Assembly: GCA_017937865.1 (NCBI GenBank)
Contig: JAGBCU010000028.1
Location: forward strand, 1-56,387
Origin: Clostridia bacterium
GTDB taxonomy: Bacteria > Bacillota > Clostridia > Oscillospirales > Acutalibacteraceae
Length of the DNA stretch: 56,387 nucleotides
Direction of reading: 5' to 3'
The translations under genes were made by a program, and so were the position numbers. Of the stretch, positions 16,992-26,028 are shown piece by piece; position 1 is the stretch's first letter, and each line of letters opens with the position of its first letter. The notes under the pieces are model-generated. The model had not been told where the DNA came from, ran no database searches, and saw only the letters and a program-made list of their open reading frames with translations.

Positions 16992-18659
16992 TTATCCGAT
17001 TTTTTCACAGGTGATAATTGTATTATCTGCATAAGAGATTTTTACGGTGTCACCCGAATTCAACAGAAGCATATTTTCGTTGGCGCTTGCTTTTGCTTTG
17101 AATATCTCTTTGTTAACGTCAATTAAATAGATGTATGTATTTCCGTCAATATCAATATACTTAATTGATTCAATAGTCAGTGTTTTTTCTTTTTTAGTTT
17201 CTTGTTTTATGTCAGAAGTTTCTATACCTAATGCTTTTTTGTATTTTTCTATACATTCACTCTGTGTTGCGGCAGTTGTTACAATGTTATACTGTTCAAC
17301 GTTTACCGTAGCGTAAAGCTTAACCAATCCGCCTGAATCTTTTAAGACCATAATATACGTGGGGTGACCGTCAATATTTATGAGTGAGGGGAATGAAGCC
17401 TGATACCCTTTTTCCTGGACTTCACCTTCTGCTGCAGCCATAGCTGATTTTTCATCTGCTCCGGCAATTGAATAGTAACGGCTTTCACCCGTTCTTTCGT
17501 TTGCTAAAAGGAAACCGATGTTTGAACTGTCACCGTTTACTGACGTAACTCCTGTATAAATCCAAATATCACCGTCTTTTGCAATATAGCCGTAGTCGGA
17601 AATAGGTCTTTGGTCATCGTTGTCTTCTTCACTTGAATAGTAGGTTGTAACTTGTTTACAGTCTTTTTTTGCAAATATACTGTTCATATAACCATTCTGA
17701 AGCGTTCCGTACCAGTTGTACTGTTCACATATAAGGTCACCGTAAAAAACAACGTCTATCCATCTGGGGATTTCCGAAACGTTATATTTTTCTGTTTCAC
17801 CGCTTACAGGGTCGAGAACAACGCAACCGGTTACAGTTTTACCACCGAATAATCCGATTGTTCTTTCAATGACGGAAGCTACGTAATAAGGTTTGCCGTT
17901 TTCATCAATTTCAAAATGAAGATTCTCTAACATAAGTGTTGGATATTTTATCCAAAGGTATCTGTACGCATCTTCGTGAAAAAATGCCGAGGGCACGTAT
18001 TTCATACCGTCACAAGTTTCAAAGGATGCAGACATTGTAACAGGGTTAACCGTTACGTAGCCTTTGATACCGTTGCTTTTGTTATTAATCCATTTGAAAA
18101 ATCCGGCATAATCTAAAGCAGAAACCTTTATCGGCTTCCCGTTATAATCTATCTGGGTGTAATTATCAGAAACGTTAAATTGGCTTACAACGTCTGAAAG
18201 TGAGCCTATTTCACGGTCGCCGAGCATCTGTGCTGAAGCGGTGTCCATTAATGCTATTGAATCTGTGCCAACGGATTCGGCTAAATCTGCAGTAAAATCT
18301 GAATCATTAACTTTTAATATATCAGCATACGCAGTTGCATTGAATACGGTGCAGCTTACAATACTTATGAAAACAGTGAGTCCGATTAAGATGATAGGCA
18401 GTATGCAGTATTCAAAACTGAATTTGAATTTTGAAGGTTTTTTGTTATTACCTTTTGCACTTGTCCGCTTTTTTACAGCTAATAGTCCCTTTGAAAGTCC
18501 CACGACCACCGTGAAAATTAAAACTGTAAAGTCAATAATGAACCATAAGCCTATGTTGTGAGCATTTATTGCCGGTGTAAAAATGTATAAACATAATCCT
18601 GCAAATACTAATGCGGTAACAACACCGATTATGTAGGGGAGAATTTTACTTTTTTTCAT
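16992..18659 (-). CDS. Membrane-anchored extracytoplasmic protein with PepSY-like repeats
   Basis: 555 residues. Three hydrophobic helices lie in the first ~120 residues (IGVVTALVFAGLCLYIF, LWFIIDFTVLIFTVVVGL, CILPIILIGLTVFISIVSC), then a long beta-rich domain presumably outside. Two segments look like PepSY modules: one around residue 250 (LHFEIDENGKPYYV followed by GCVVLDPVSGE) and one around 370-400 (GFLLANERTGESRYYSIAG). A final small beta domain (about 490-555) resembles an OB-like fold. Function unknown; PepSY domains in other proteins inhibit or regulate proteases. The call rests on visual pattern only. Confidence 0.6.
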   Translation of the reverse strand: MKKSKILPYIIGVVTALVFAGLCLYIFTPAINAHNIGLWFIIDFTVLIFTVVVGLSKGLLAVKKRTSAKGNNKKPSKFKFSFEYCILPIILIGLTVFISIVSCTVFNATAYADILKVNDSDFTADLAESVGTDSIALMDTASAQMLGDREIGSLSDVVSQFNVSDNYTQIDYNGKPIKVSALDYAGFFKWINNKSNGIKGYVTVNPVTMSASFETCDGMKYVPSAFFHEDAYRYLWIKYPTLMLENLHFEIDENGKPYYVASVIERTIGLFGGKTVTGCVVLDPVSGETEKYNVSEIPRWIDVVFYGDLICEQYNWYGTLQNGYMNSIFAKKDCKQVTTYYSSEEDNDDQRPISDYGYIAKDGDIWIYTGVTSVNGDSSNIGFLLANERTGESRYYSIAGADEKSAMAAAEGEVQEKGYQASFPSLINIDGHPTYIMVLKDSGGLVKLYATVNVEQYNIVTTAATQSECIEKYKKALGIETSDIKQETKKEKTLTIESIKYIDIDGNTYIYLIDVNKEIFKAKASANENMLLLNSGDTVKISYADNTIITCEKIG

Positions 18660-18733
18660 AACTAATCACCTTGAATATAACTTTTTGTTTTATATCATTT
18701 TATCTTGTTTTAATATTATTGGCAATAGTGGGG

Positions 18734-18973
18734 TTACAATGTGCATTTCTTTAATAGTCCAACAGCTCCGATAATAAGTGCTAAGGGGAGCAAGAGAAAG
18801 GCACCGCCGGCAAACAATAAACAAACTATAAGAGCGGGGATAGCAATTGTAAATAAAACGATTGCTATGAATTTTGTGATTCCCCAGGTGATTTTAAACG
18901 TAAGCTTTAATGCCTTGAAGAAAAGCCATACAAATAAAACCGTAACGGCTATTTCAAAAATAATTTCTATCAT
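18734..18973 (-). CDS. Small hydrophobic membrane protein
   Basis: 79 residues, almost all hydrophobic, with two to three membrane helices and a short Lys-Lys-Cys tail. AAGGAGTG lies eight bases before the ATG, a strong site. It sits between the YkvA-like gene (26 bases upstream) and the PepSY-like membrane protein (74 bases downstream) in a reverse operon. No family recognised. Confidence 0.6.
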   Translation of the reverse strand: MIEIIFEIAVTVLFVWLFFKALKLTFKITWGITKFIAIVLFTIAIPALIVCLLFAGGAFLLLPLALIIGAVGLLKKCTL

Positions 18974-18999
18974 AAAATATCACTCCTTGTGTAAAATTG

Positions 19000-19509
19000 T
19001 TAAGCAACATTTTCCTGAGTTTCTTTCCAGGAAGAATAGCTTTCTAAATCATTTTTTATTGTGTTGAGAACTGCCTTGAGAATTGCTACGTCATCTAATA
19101 TACCGAAAAAAGGTATGGCATCGTGCAAAAGGTCAAATGGGGTTACCGCATAGATAATTGCCATCACAACAATAACCAATGAGGAATACGGTGTGTTTTT
19201 ATATGTTCCGTTAATAGTATCGCTGAGCATATCGCAAAGCTTCGGAATATCTAAAACCCATTTTTTAAGAAAAGAGATGTTCCCTAGCTTTTTGCAGAAA
19301 GCGAGGGCATTAGTTATTAATTCAACAACTCTTTCTTTGTTGTTTATAACTGTTTTAGCTTTATTCTGCATAAATGTAACCAATAATCGAAGGGAAAGCT
19401 TTTTAGGCTTTATAAATTCCTCTTCGTTTGTGTATCGGGTTCCTTCTGCATCGGTAATATCGCGAAATTCAACCTCTATAACGTTTTTGTTATGTAAAGT
19501 CTTTTCCAT
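19000..19509 (-). CDS. YkvA/DUF1232-family membrane protein
   Basis: A 169-residue protein. The C-terminal part carries the DUF1232 signature: VMAIIYAVTPFDLLHDAIPFFGILDDVAIL, split here only for description. The helix pair around P-x-D-L and the Asp-Asp motif are typical of YkvA proteins. The first ~70 residues are polar. YkvA function is unknown. Its ATG lies one base after the stop of the 41-codon gene at 19511-19636 and its ribosome binding site (GGAGTG) is inside that gene, so the two are coupled. Confidence 0.8.
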   Translation of the reverse strand: MEKTLHNKNVIEVEFRDITDAEGTRYTNEEEFIKPKKLSLRLLVTFMQNKAKTVINNKERVVELITNALAFCKKLGNISFLKKWVLDIPKLCDMLSDTINGTYKNTPYSSLVIVVMAIIYAVTPFDLLHDAIPFFGILDDVAILKAVLNTIKNDLESYSSWKETQENVA

Positions 19510-19510
19510 T

Positions 19511-19636
19511 TCATTTCACTCCGTTTGCTTTATTATTTTTATTCTTAATCACAACACCTATTTTTTCGGCATATGACGGATTTTTGTTTATTTTTTCGGA
19601 TAATTTAATTGCTAAAAGCCTTTGTCGCGGTGTCAT
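19511..19636 (-). CDS. 41-aa small protein heading the YkvA operon
   Basis: A short reverse gene. ATG at 19634-19636 has the best ribosome binding site of the area (AAGGAGGAG, about six bases upstream), and the frame runs 41 codons to TGA at 19511-19513. The product begins MTPRQRLLAIKLSEKINKN and continues with a YAEKIGVVIKNK segment, amphipathic and basic. Coupling to the YkvA gene by a one-base gap, plus the strong initiation site, argue it is real. Similar short MTP(K/R)QRLLA... peptides are, as I recall, common in Clostridia, with no known function. Confidence 0.65.
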   Translation of the reverse strand: MTPRQRLLAIKLSEKINKNPSYAEKIGVVIKNKNNKANGVK

Positions 19637-19762
19637 AAGCTCCTCCTTTTTTCATTTTATTATCAATATTGTCTTGCTGTGATTATATGTTACCATCTGA
19701 TTTTAAAAATTTGAATTACAATAAGTGCAAAAATTGCCCTGCTTTTTTTACAAAAAATGTAA

Positions 19763-19794
19763 AAAACAGTGTTCAACCGTCTGAACACTGTTTT
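19763..19794 (-). terminator. Intrinsic terminator of the XRE regulator gene
   Basis: AAAACAGTGTTCA pairs perfectly with TGAACACTGTTTT around ACCGTC. It is six bases beyond the stop codon of the reverse gene at 19800-20300. Confidence 0.85.
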
Positions 19795-19799
19795 ATGTA

Positions 19800-20300
19800 T
19801 TATTCTTTTATAAACTTCTCGTATTTTTCTTTATCAATTTTATTTTCTGCAATCATTTGTTCAACCCAGAGCTGTAAGGTTTCAACGGTTATTGAAATTC
19901 TTTCAAGCTCTTTTTGAATAAAAACAAAATCCTTGATTTCATCATCCGCTATAATTCCGTCAGCAGTTATTTCAATTAATCTTTCCTGACTTTTCTTCAT
20001 AGAGTTAAGCGAAGATAACATTTCAAGTACAATTTGCGTTAAATCCTTAACCTTGATTTCGGGAACGTATTTTTTGCCTATAGGACATTCTTTTGAACAA
20101 TAGTGATTGCAAAGAGCAGGTTCACCGTAAATATCAGAAAGAAGCATTACCTCTTCAGGATGAATTTCAAGCTTGCCGTTCTCTATTCTCTCAAGTCTTT
20201 CGGGTTGTAAAGGATTACCTGAGGCTGTTGCTGCATCACAAACGTCATCACGGGTCATATCGTGTTCTTTGCGGATTTCTTTATAAACGCTGTTTGCCAT
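19800..20300 (-). CDS. HTH (XRE-like) regulator with a cysteine cluster
   Basis: 166 residues. The N-terminal region (about 1-60) is Cro/C1-like: YKEIRKEHDMTRDDVCDAA...PLQPERLERIENGK. It is followed by a Cys/His cluster, CNHYCSKECPIGKKY (about 79-93), that could bind a metal or iron-sulfur centre, and then a coiled, Glu-rich helical tail. This layout recurs in Clostridia and I know of no characterised member. Monocistronic, ending at a strong terminator, divergent from the GPH transporter at 20505 which it might regulate (inference from position only). Confidence 0.75.
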   Translation of the reverse strand: MANSVYKEIRKEHDMTRDDVCDAATASGNPLQPERLERIENGKLEIHPEEVMLLSDIYGEPALCNHYCSKECPIGKKYVPEIKVKDLTQIVLEMLSSLNSMKKSQERLIEITADGIIADDEIKDFVFIQKELERISITVETLQLWVEQMIAENKIDKEKYEKFIKE

Positions 20301-20445
20301 ATTTTTCTCCTTGTATGTTAAAAAACTGTCTTAAGTATATCACTAAACTAAAATTTGAGCAATAGTTATTATGTGCTTTGAATTTTACTCAATGTAGGTT
20401 GTAAAATAATGGCATAACTGTCGTAATGTTTTAGTAATCAAACTG

Positions 20446-20474
20446 TTGAATTTTAATTAAAAGTTATGTATAAT
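20446..20474 (+). promoter_or_regulatory. Sigma-A type promoter for GPH transporter copy 2
   Basis: TTGAAT (20446-20451), 17-base spacer, TATAAT (20469-20474), about 30 bases before the start codon I chose. The upstream in-frame ATG at 20466 overlaps the -10 and so cannot be the start of this transcript's product. Confidence 0.7.
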
Positions 20475-20504
20475 GATTTTATATTATTTGAAAGGAAAAA
20501 CATT

Positions 20505-21896
20505 ATGATTAAAGAAAAGCTTTCTAAAACGAATTGGATTGCAATATGTCTTTTCAGTTTTATGGGCGGTATCGCCTGGAATATTGAAAATATGTATTTC
20601 AATACCTTCCTTTACAACTCCGTTTATGCAAATGCCTCTGAGGCAGCTATAGCTGGTACAATGGCTCCTACAACAGCTATCAGCCGAATGGTAGCTCTTT
20701 CGGCTATTGCCGCCGTGCTTACTACCTTTATAATGGGTACTCTCAGCGACAAAATGAAAAACCGTAAAATGTTTATTTCTGTAGGTTATATCCTTTGGGG
20801 TCTTGTTACTGCAGTTTTCGGTTTTATTACAAGGGATAACGTTGCGGCTCTTTTAGGCCTTACCGACGAAGCAACAATCCTTACAACTACCGTTTGGATA
20901 GTTATCGCTATGGACGTTATTATGACCTTTATGGGTTCTACGAGTAACGATGCGGCTTTCAATGCGTGGGTAACTGATATTACAACTCCTAAAATCAGAC
21001 CTACTATCGAAACAACCCTTACCTTTGTTGGCTTCTTATCAGTAGCTGCAGTTATGGGTGTTGGTAGCCTTGCTCAGTCAGGTACAGTTTCATATCAGAA
21101 TTTCTTCTTGATTTTAGGTCTTGTTGTTTCTGCTTGTGGTGTTGTTGGTTTATTCATTATCAAAAACCCGAAAACTATTTCAAAAGAAAACGAGGTTTCC
21201 TCAAGCTATTGGTCAGACCTCTTCTACGGCTTCAGACCTTCAGTTGTTAAAGATAATTCACGTCTTTATCTTGCTCTTTTGGCAATCGGTTTTGCAAGTA
21301 TTTCTTATCAGGTTTTCTTCCCGTATCTTCTCGTTTATCTTCAGTACGTTGTTATTCCTGAAAACGGAGGGGACAATTTTATTACAACAAGCGTAATTAT
21401 TACTGCAGCTATCGTTATCGTAGCTCTTGTTGTAGGTATGGTTACTCTTCTTAAGCTTGCAGGTAAAAATAAAGCCTATGCGCTTGTTCCCAGCGTAATT
21501 CTTGCAACAATAGGCTTGCTTCTTCTTTCCACCTCAACAAATATCCACGTTATTCTTATCGGTGTTGTTCCCGCGCTTGTAGGTAACCTTGTTATAACTA
21601 TTCAGTTGAATGCAGCTATTAAAGACTTTATTCCTCACGGTAAAGCAGGTCTTTTCCAGGGTATAAGAATGATTTTCGTTGTTCTTCTTCCAATGATTAT
21701 CGGTCCCGCTTTAGGTGACTTAGCTTGCAGAAGCTCTGCTGTTACTTATGCAAATGAATACGGTGTTGAAACAATCGTTCCTTCAAAGAGTATGTTCCTC
21801 TATGCCGCTATCGTTGCAATATTTGCAATTATTCCTATGGTTATGCTTATTAAAAAAGGCTTCAAGGTTGAAGAAAACGAAGAAATAGCAGAATAA
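20505..21896 (+). CDS. GPH/MFS sugar symporter (copy 2)
   Basis: A 463-residue, ~12-helix membrane transporter and full-length paralog of the protein at 13484-14884 (shared MIKEKLSK start, YFNTF, SRMVALSAIAAVLTTFIMG, GTLSDKMKNRKMF). Start chosen at 20505: GAAAGGA precedes it and the promoter -10 lies at 20469-20474. Unlike copy 1 it stands alone with its own promoter and terminator and has no glycosidase in its transcript. Probably imports a different oligosaccharide by cation symport. Divergent from the Cys-cluster regulator. Confidence 0.88.
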   Translation: MIKEKLSKTNWIAICLFSFMGGIAWNIENMYFNTFLYNSVYANASEAAIAGTMAPTTAISRMVALSAIAAVLTTFIMGTLSDKMKNRKMFISVGYILWGLVTAVFGFITRDNVAALLGLTDEATILTTTVWIVIAMDVIMTFMGSTSNDAAFNAWVTDITTPKIRPTIETTLTFVGFLSVAAVMGVGSLAQSGTVSYQNFFLILGLVVSACGVVGLFIIKNPKTISKENEVSSSYWSDLFYGFRPSVVKDNSRLYLALLAIGFASISYQVFFPYLLVYLQYVVIPENGGDNFITTSVIITAAIVIVALVVGMVTLLKLAGKNKAYALVPSVILATIGLLLLSTSTNIHVILIGVVPALVGNLVITIQLNAAIKDFIPHGKAGLFQGIRMIFVVLLPMIIGPALGDLACRSSAVTYANEYGVETIVPSKSMFLYAAIVAIFAIIPMVMLIKKGFKVEENEEIAE

Positions 21897-21924
21897 AAAC
21901 GATATTAATATTATTCTGATAATT

Positions 21925-21966
21925 AACGGTCTTACAGCTCTTTACGGGTAGTAAGACCGTTTTTTG
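21925..21966 (+). terminator. Intrinsic terminator after GPH transporter copy 2
   Basis: AACGGTCTTAC pairs with GTAAGACCGTT around a 15-base loop and is followed by TTTTT, 29 bases after the stop codon. Confidence 0.85.
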
Positions 21967-22007
21967 TTCGTTAATGCTACGTTTTTCTAAACTCTATATT
22001 TACGAGA

Positions 22008-22036
22008 GTGACTTTTTATTAAGCTTATTGTATAAT
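22008..22036 (+). promoter_or_regulatory. Sigma-A type promoter for the HTH-membrane regulator
   Basis: GTGACT (22008-22013), 17-base spacer, TATAAT (22031-22036), 25 bases before the ATG at 22062, which has AAAGGAG in front of it. Confidence 0.6.
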
Positions 22037-22061
22037 TAAAGCAACAAAAGGAGTTGATGCT

Positions 22062-23000
22062 ATGAATACTTATGAGTTTGGAAAATTCTTGTATCAATTA
22101 AGAAAAGAAAAAGGCTTGACTCAATTGCAGTTAGCTGAAAAGCTTAACGTTACCGATAAAGCGATAAGCCGCTGGGAAACGGGAAAGAATTATCCGGATA
22201 TTGAAATATTCGAAAGCTTATCAAATGTTTTAGAAGTTTCCGTCAGCGAATTATTAGAGGGTAAAAGAATAGAAAAAGAAAAGCTTCTTACCGTTAGTGA
22301 GGAGCAAATAGTAAATCAAATTAAAAAGAACAAAAAGTCAGGTAAAAGCTACAAAATAATAATATGCATTATCCTTGTTATAACAATAGCCTTCGGCTAT
22401 ATAGCTCTAAAAGAAAACGGCGTTTTTGACGGCGTAATTTATAAAAAAATTCCTTGCTACAGTAACGACGTGTTAACGATAATGAACAATCTCGACGGTT
22501 ATATAGCTCAAAGACCGAAGTCGGAGGGGGAGTTTATAATAAACAACGGCTTCTTTTTTATCGAGAAAGATAAAACCACAAATGATATTTTTTATTTGTC
22601 CGGCACTTGTCAAAACGGCAGAGCATTTTATACAAACACAATGCACGAACAATTATATCCTGAAAGCAGCTATTGCTTTATAGGTGAATTTCGTGAAAAC
22701 CAAGAATGTGTAAGAGGAATACCTTTTGCTGATTTAAAACGAATTGTATCACAGTTAGATTTATCTCAATTTCCTGAATACGAAAAATATCAGCTTGATA
22801 TTTATGGGGTTGAAAGCTTCGAAAATATGAATCTTTATTCTAACGATTATCAAAAAACGGTTAAAAAGCTTGTTTTTTCAAACGGTGTTTTAAACGAGCA
22901 TAAAGAAGCTACCATTACAGGTGAGTATTTACAAATCGCCGTAGGGGGCTTTGATGGCGGTAGAGGTCAGTCTGTTGCGTATATTTATTATGAAATGTGA
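22062..23000 (+). CDS. XRE-family HTH regulator with transmembrane helix and extracellular domain
   Basis: 312 residues. The first ~70 form a Cro/C1 helix-turn-helix (LRKEKGLTQLQLAEKLNVTDKAISRWE...PDIEIFESL). A single transmembrane helix follows at about 104-120 (IIICIILVITIAFGYIAL). The last ~190 residues would then lie outside the membrane and are not recognised. This is a one-component membrane-tethered regulator layout: an outside sensor with a cytoplasmic DNA-binding head. The next gene, 38 bases downstream and exported, is a plausible partner. Confidence 0.82.
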   Translation: MNTYEFGKFLYQLRKEKGLTQLQLAEKLNVTDKAISRWETGKNYPDIEIFESLSNVLEVSVSELLEGKRIEKEKLLTVSEEQIVNQIKKNKKSGKSYKIIICIILVITIAFGYIALKENGVFDGVIYKKIPCYSNDVLTIMNNLDGYIAQRPKSEGEFIINNGFFFIEKDKTTNDIFYLSGTCQNGRAFYTNTMHEQLYPESSYCFIGEFRENQECVRGIPFADLKRIVSQLDLSQFPEYEKYQLDIYGVESFENMNLYSNDYQKTVKKLVFSNGVLNEHKEATITGEYLQIAVGGFDGGRGQSVAYIYYEM

Positions 23001-23038
23001 TAGCTGAAAAATGAAGGTTAAAGGTTAGGTGTGATTTT

Positions 23039-23488
23039 ATGAAGAAAAAGTTATTGATAGCTGTGCTTTTGGTGGTTGTTTTAATATCCTCTGTAAGCGT
23101 TTGGTATTATACCTCTTATCCAATTATTGGTGTGGGTAGATTTGTAAGCGATTACAGCGATAATTTCAGTGAAGAATTTCACAACGAAACGATTAGCATA
23201 TTTTCGGCAGGGAATAGCTTTATACCTGATTCCCCTTTACAAAAACGAAAGCTTGATGAGGTTTGGGTGTGGAATAATTCGATAACGGTTGAAGTTTCAG
23301 AATACGTAAAAGCAGGCGGAAAAGCTTTAAATATCAAAGCTTCAGGTGAAATAGAAGACGGGAAAACTACCTTGCGTTATGAAGGGTATATCATTACAAA
23401 AGACGGTGAAAGGGTAGAATACCTGCAAGAAAAAACCTTTGATTTCGAGCTTTGCTCAGAGAAAAGATTTTTTACGGATAAATTGTAA
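23039..23488 (+). CDS. Small exported or membrane-anchored protein
   Basis: 149 residues with an N-terminal hydrophobic segment (LLIAVLLVVVLISSVSVWYY, about 4-23) after a Lys-rich start, then a soluble beta-rich domain with no recognised motif. No lipobox. Co-directional with the HTH-membrane regulator 38 bases upstream; the initiation region is weak, so coupling is possible. Ends at a strong terminator. Confidence 0.6.
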   Translation: MKKKLLIAVLLVVVLISSVSVWYYTSYPIIGVGRFVSDYSDNFSEEFHNETISIFSAGNSFIPDSPLQKRKLDEVWVWNNSITVEVSEYVKAGGKALNIKASGEIEDGKTTLRYEGYIITKDGERVEYLQEKTFDFELCSEKRFFTDKL

Positions 23489-23498
23489 AACCCGAAAA

Positions 23499-23534
23499 AA
23501 AGCGGAAACTCTAATTTAAAAGAGTTTCCGCTTT
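23499..23534. terminator. Bidirectional terminator
   Basis: AAAGCGGAAACTCT pairs perfectly with AGAGTTTCCGCTTT, with A- and T-tracts outside. It separates the forward small exported protein gene from the reverse GH36 gene. Confidence 0.9.
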
Positions 23535-23539
23535 CTTTT

Positions 23540-26002
23540 TTATTCTGCGTTAAACATAAGAATTATTGCTTTAGGTCCTTCGGGAAGGTCGAGCTTGATA
23601 CCGTCTTCCATAAGCTCTTTGCCTGATAAGCTGTAAATCTTTTCGGGGTTATCAATGTCGTAAACCTTGTAGGTTTCTTTTTCAATAAGTCCGTTAAGCT
23701 TAACCGTGTATTCAGTATCCTTGACGTCTGCTCGTTTGTAAATGAATGCAGTGCCGGAAAGTGCATCGTCAGTAGAGAATTGCATAGCGTGCATTTTGTT
23801 ACTGTCAAAGCTACCGAATTCAAGGGGATAATACTTACCACCCATCAAATCTCTTTGCTCTTTATAAAAACCGAAATCAGGGTGATCATAAGAACCGAAG
23901 GACGTAAGTATTAATGGCATTAAATCGGATCTCATAGAATACTCATCCTGCATCCAAAGAGCCGAGCCTGTAATGGGAAGCCAGAAAGAAATGCCGTATG
24001 TATGTGATTGTGTTGCATCGAAAAGGTCGGGGTGATAATCGCAATTGTAGTCGCTTCTCCAGAATGCTATGCTTCTGTATGACATTTCAAGGTCAAGTCT
24101 CTTACCGCCTGAAGCACAGTTGTCAATAATAAGTCCGTCGATGTTTTCTGTGAGATAGTCGAGGAAATTATAAAGGTTTGTTACGTAGTGGTTTTCGCAG
24201 ATACCGATTCTTCCGTTGTAATATTCATTATCAGCCTTTTCCCAATATTTTAACGGCGGGAAGTTGAAGTCCTGACGGTAAATAGTGACGCCGTTTTCCT
24301 TAAGAGAAGCTAAAAGATAATCGCAATAATATTTGAAAGCATCATCGTCAGCAAGGTTCCACATAATGTTTTCGTTGTCGTCGATAGTTATTAACCATTG
24401 GTCGTTTTCCGCACCTACATTATGGAAATGTGTGCCGGGGAAAACTCTTTCAGGCTCATACCATAAGGTGTGACCTAAGCCCTTGTTTTTGGCGTAGCTC
24501 GAAAGCTCGATAATACCGTTATCATATCTTGAGGTGTCAACAGTCCAATTTCCTACGCCGTCGTACCAGCCTTCGTTATATGAATACCAACCGGCATCCA
24601 TCCAGAAAGCGTCTACGTTTTCGTAAACGGATTTATCAATGCCATCAAGAATTTCAATTATTTCATCAGAGGTTTTTGTTGACATAGGCCCTGCAACCTC
24701 TAAAACTGTGTAAGAATTCTGCTTTATGTTTTCGGGATAAACGGAATCCATTATCCACTTTCTGAAAAGGTTGAAGCCCTTGAGAGCATTGTCGCTTTCA
24801 TAGAAAGAAATTGAAACGAGAGGTGAACGAACGCTTTCTTCGGGAAGAAGATATGCGTTGAAGCTTTCTTGCTTAACAGTTATATCGGTGTTGCCTTTTG
24901 TCTGTGAGAATTCTGATGCCCACTGACCGGTCCAACCGATACCGAGAATCATACAGCAATTTTCACCGTGAATGTTAAAATAGGGGAGAAAAGCCTCTGT
25001 AGGCTTACCCTCGTTACCGCTAAAGCTTCTTTTAATGAATGATAAATTCTTCTTAATAAGCGAAAAGTCACTTGCTGCAGTATCGCTACCCATTGAGTAA
25101 TAAAGGTCAGCTTTGCCTGTATCAAATGAAGCGTTTAGTGCATAAAAATCACTTATAACCCCCGAGTCAGCCTTACCTGTGTTTTTAATGTAAACTGTCC
25201 ATTGGCAAGTAGCGTTGCTTTCGAAAACAGTTGCCTCAACCGTTACCTCAAGGTCATTGTTAGGGTTTTTATAGGTTGTGTATTCGGTTTTACCGCCTTC
25301 GTAAACTGAGCCGAATTCGGCAACCTCTATCTCTTTGGAAGACCAGTCTTTTATATCAAACTCTTTGCCGTCAACCTTGAATGAAAACGGTTGAGAATTA
25401 ATAATATTGTGGAATTTATCCTCGTACCATTCAGCGCAAAGAGCTTTTTCTTCTTTTGTTACGTTCATTTCCTCTGCAGTTATTGTGTCGAATTTAATGT
25501 TCTTTTTATAACTGAGAGCCTTAATATTTTCTGTGTTAAGGATACCAACACCCCCACAGGAAACTGCAAAATATATAATTGCCAGAATAATATTTAAAAT
25601 TGCGTTTTTGTTTTTTGCTTTGAGAATATAAGTAATTAAAAGTAAAACTGCAGAAAAAACAAATGCTACGGTGTATGTAAGTATAACAACCTCTTCGTTT
25701 TTGTAGCATTCACCGTTAATTTTTGCATTTATGCCCCAGATTAAGCCTTGAAACAAACCGATTCCTGCTAAAAAGGGGATAAGCTTTTTAACCCAATTTG
25801 CGTTTTTAAATACGGTTTTAGTAAACATCAACATAAACCATCCAAGAGCCACTCCCGAAAGAATGGTGTAAAGATGAATATCTCCGCCGCTTTCTGTGCC
25901 ATAAAATACGTACCACAAAGAATATGAGGAGTAACAGAGAAGCCCCATAAAAACAGTGGTCAAAAATGTTTCAATTACAACGTTGTCTTTTAATTTCTTC
26001 AT
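23540..26002 (-). CDS. Membrane-tethered GH36-family alpha-galactosidase
   Basis: About 820 residues from the ATG at 26002 (AGGGAG upstream). The first ~160 residues hold five hydrophobic helices. After them comes a beta-supersandwich region (about 200-420) and a GH36 TIM barrel: VDAFWMDAGWY (464-473), HTLWYEPERVFPG (511-523), YRQDFNFPP with likely nucleophile D578, and DNCASGGKRLDLEM leading to FWRSDY with likely acid/base D651. So the catalytic set of a retaining alpha-galactosidase is intact. An integral five-helix N-terminus is not usual in this family, where most members are cytoplasmic. It starts 26 bases after the EamA-type gene and shares its transcript. It would cleave raffinose-type or other alpha-galactosides at the membrane; which side is uncertain. 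Confidence 0.85.
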   Translation of the reverse strand: MKKLKDNVVIETFLTTVFMGLLCYSSYSLWYVFYGTESGGDIHLYTILSGVALGWFMLMFTKTVFKNANWVKKLIPFLAGIGLFQGLIWGINAKINGECYKNEEVVILTYTVAFVFSAVLLLITYILKAKNKNAILNIILAIIYFAVSCGGVGILNTENIKALSYKKNIKFDTITAEEMNVTKEEKALCAEWYEDKFHNIINSQPFSFKVDGKEFDIKDWSSKEIEVAEFGSVYEGGKTEYTTYKNPNNDLEVTVEATVFESNATCQWTVYIKNTGKADSGVISDFYALNASFDTGKADLYYSMGSDTAASDFSLIKKNLSFIKRSFSGNEGKPTEAFLPYFNIHGENCCMILGIGWTGQWASEFSQTKGNTDITVKQESFNAYLLPEESVRSPLVSISFYESDNALKGFNLFRKWIMDSVYPENIKQNSYTVLEVAGPMSTKTSDEIIEILDGIDKSVYENVDAFWMDAGWYSYNEGWYDGVGNWTVDTSRYDNGIIELSSYAKNKGLGHTLWYEPERVFPGTHFHNVGAENDQWLITIDDNENIMWNLADDDAFKYYCDYLLASLKENGVTIYRQDFNFPPLKYWEKADNEYYNGRIGICENHYVTNLYNFLDYLTENIDGLIIDNCASGGKRLDLEMSYRSIAFWRSDYNCDYHPDLFDATQSHTYGISFWLPITGSALWMQDEYSMRSDLMPLILTSFGSYDHPDFGFYKEQRDLMGGKYYPLEFGSFDSNKMHAMQFSTDDALSGTAFIYKRADVKDTEYTVKLNGLIEKETYKVYDIDNPEKIYSLSGKELMEDGIKLDLPEGPKAIILMFNAE

Positions 26003-26028
26003 TGTTCTTTTCTCCCTATTATATGTAA

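Noticed and set aside
13484..21896. The two GPH transporters as a recent tandem duplication or composite transposon
   Set aside because: They are over 5.6 kb apart, in opposite orientation, clearly diverged at many positions, and no transposase or flanking repeat is seen.
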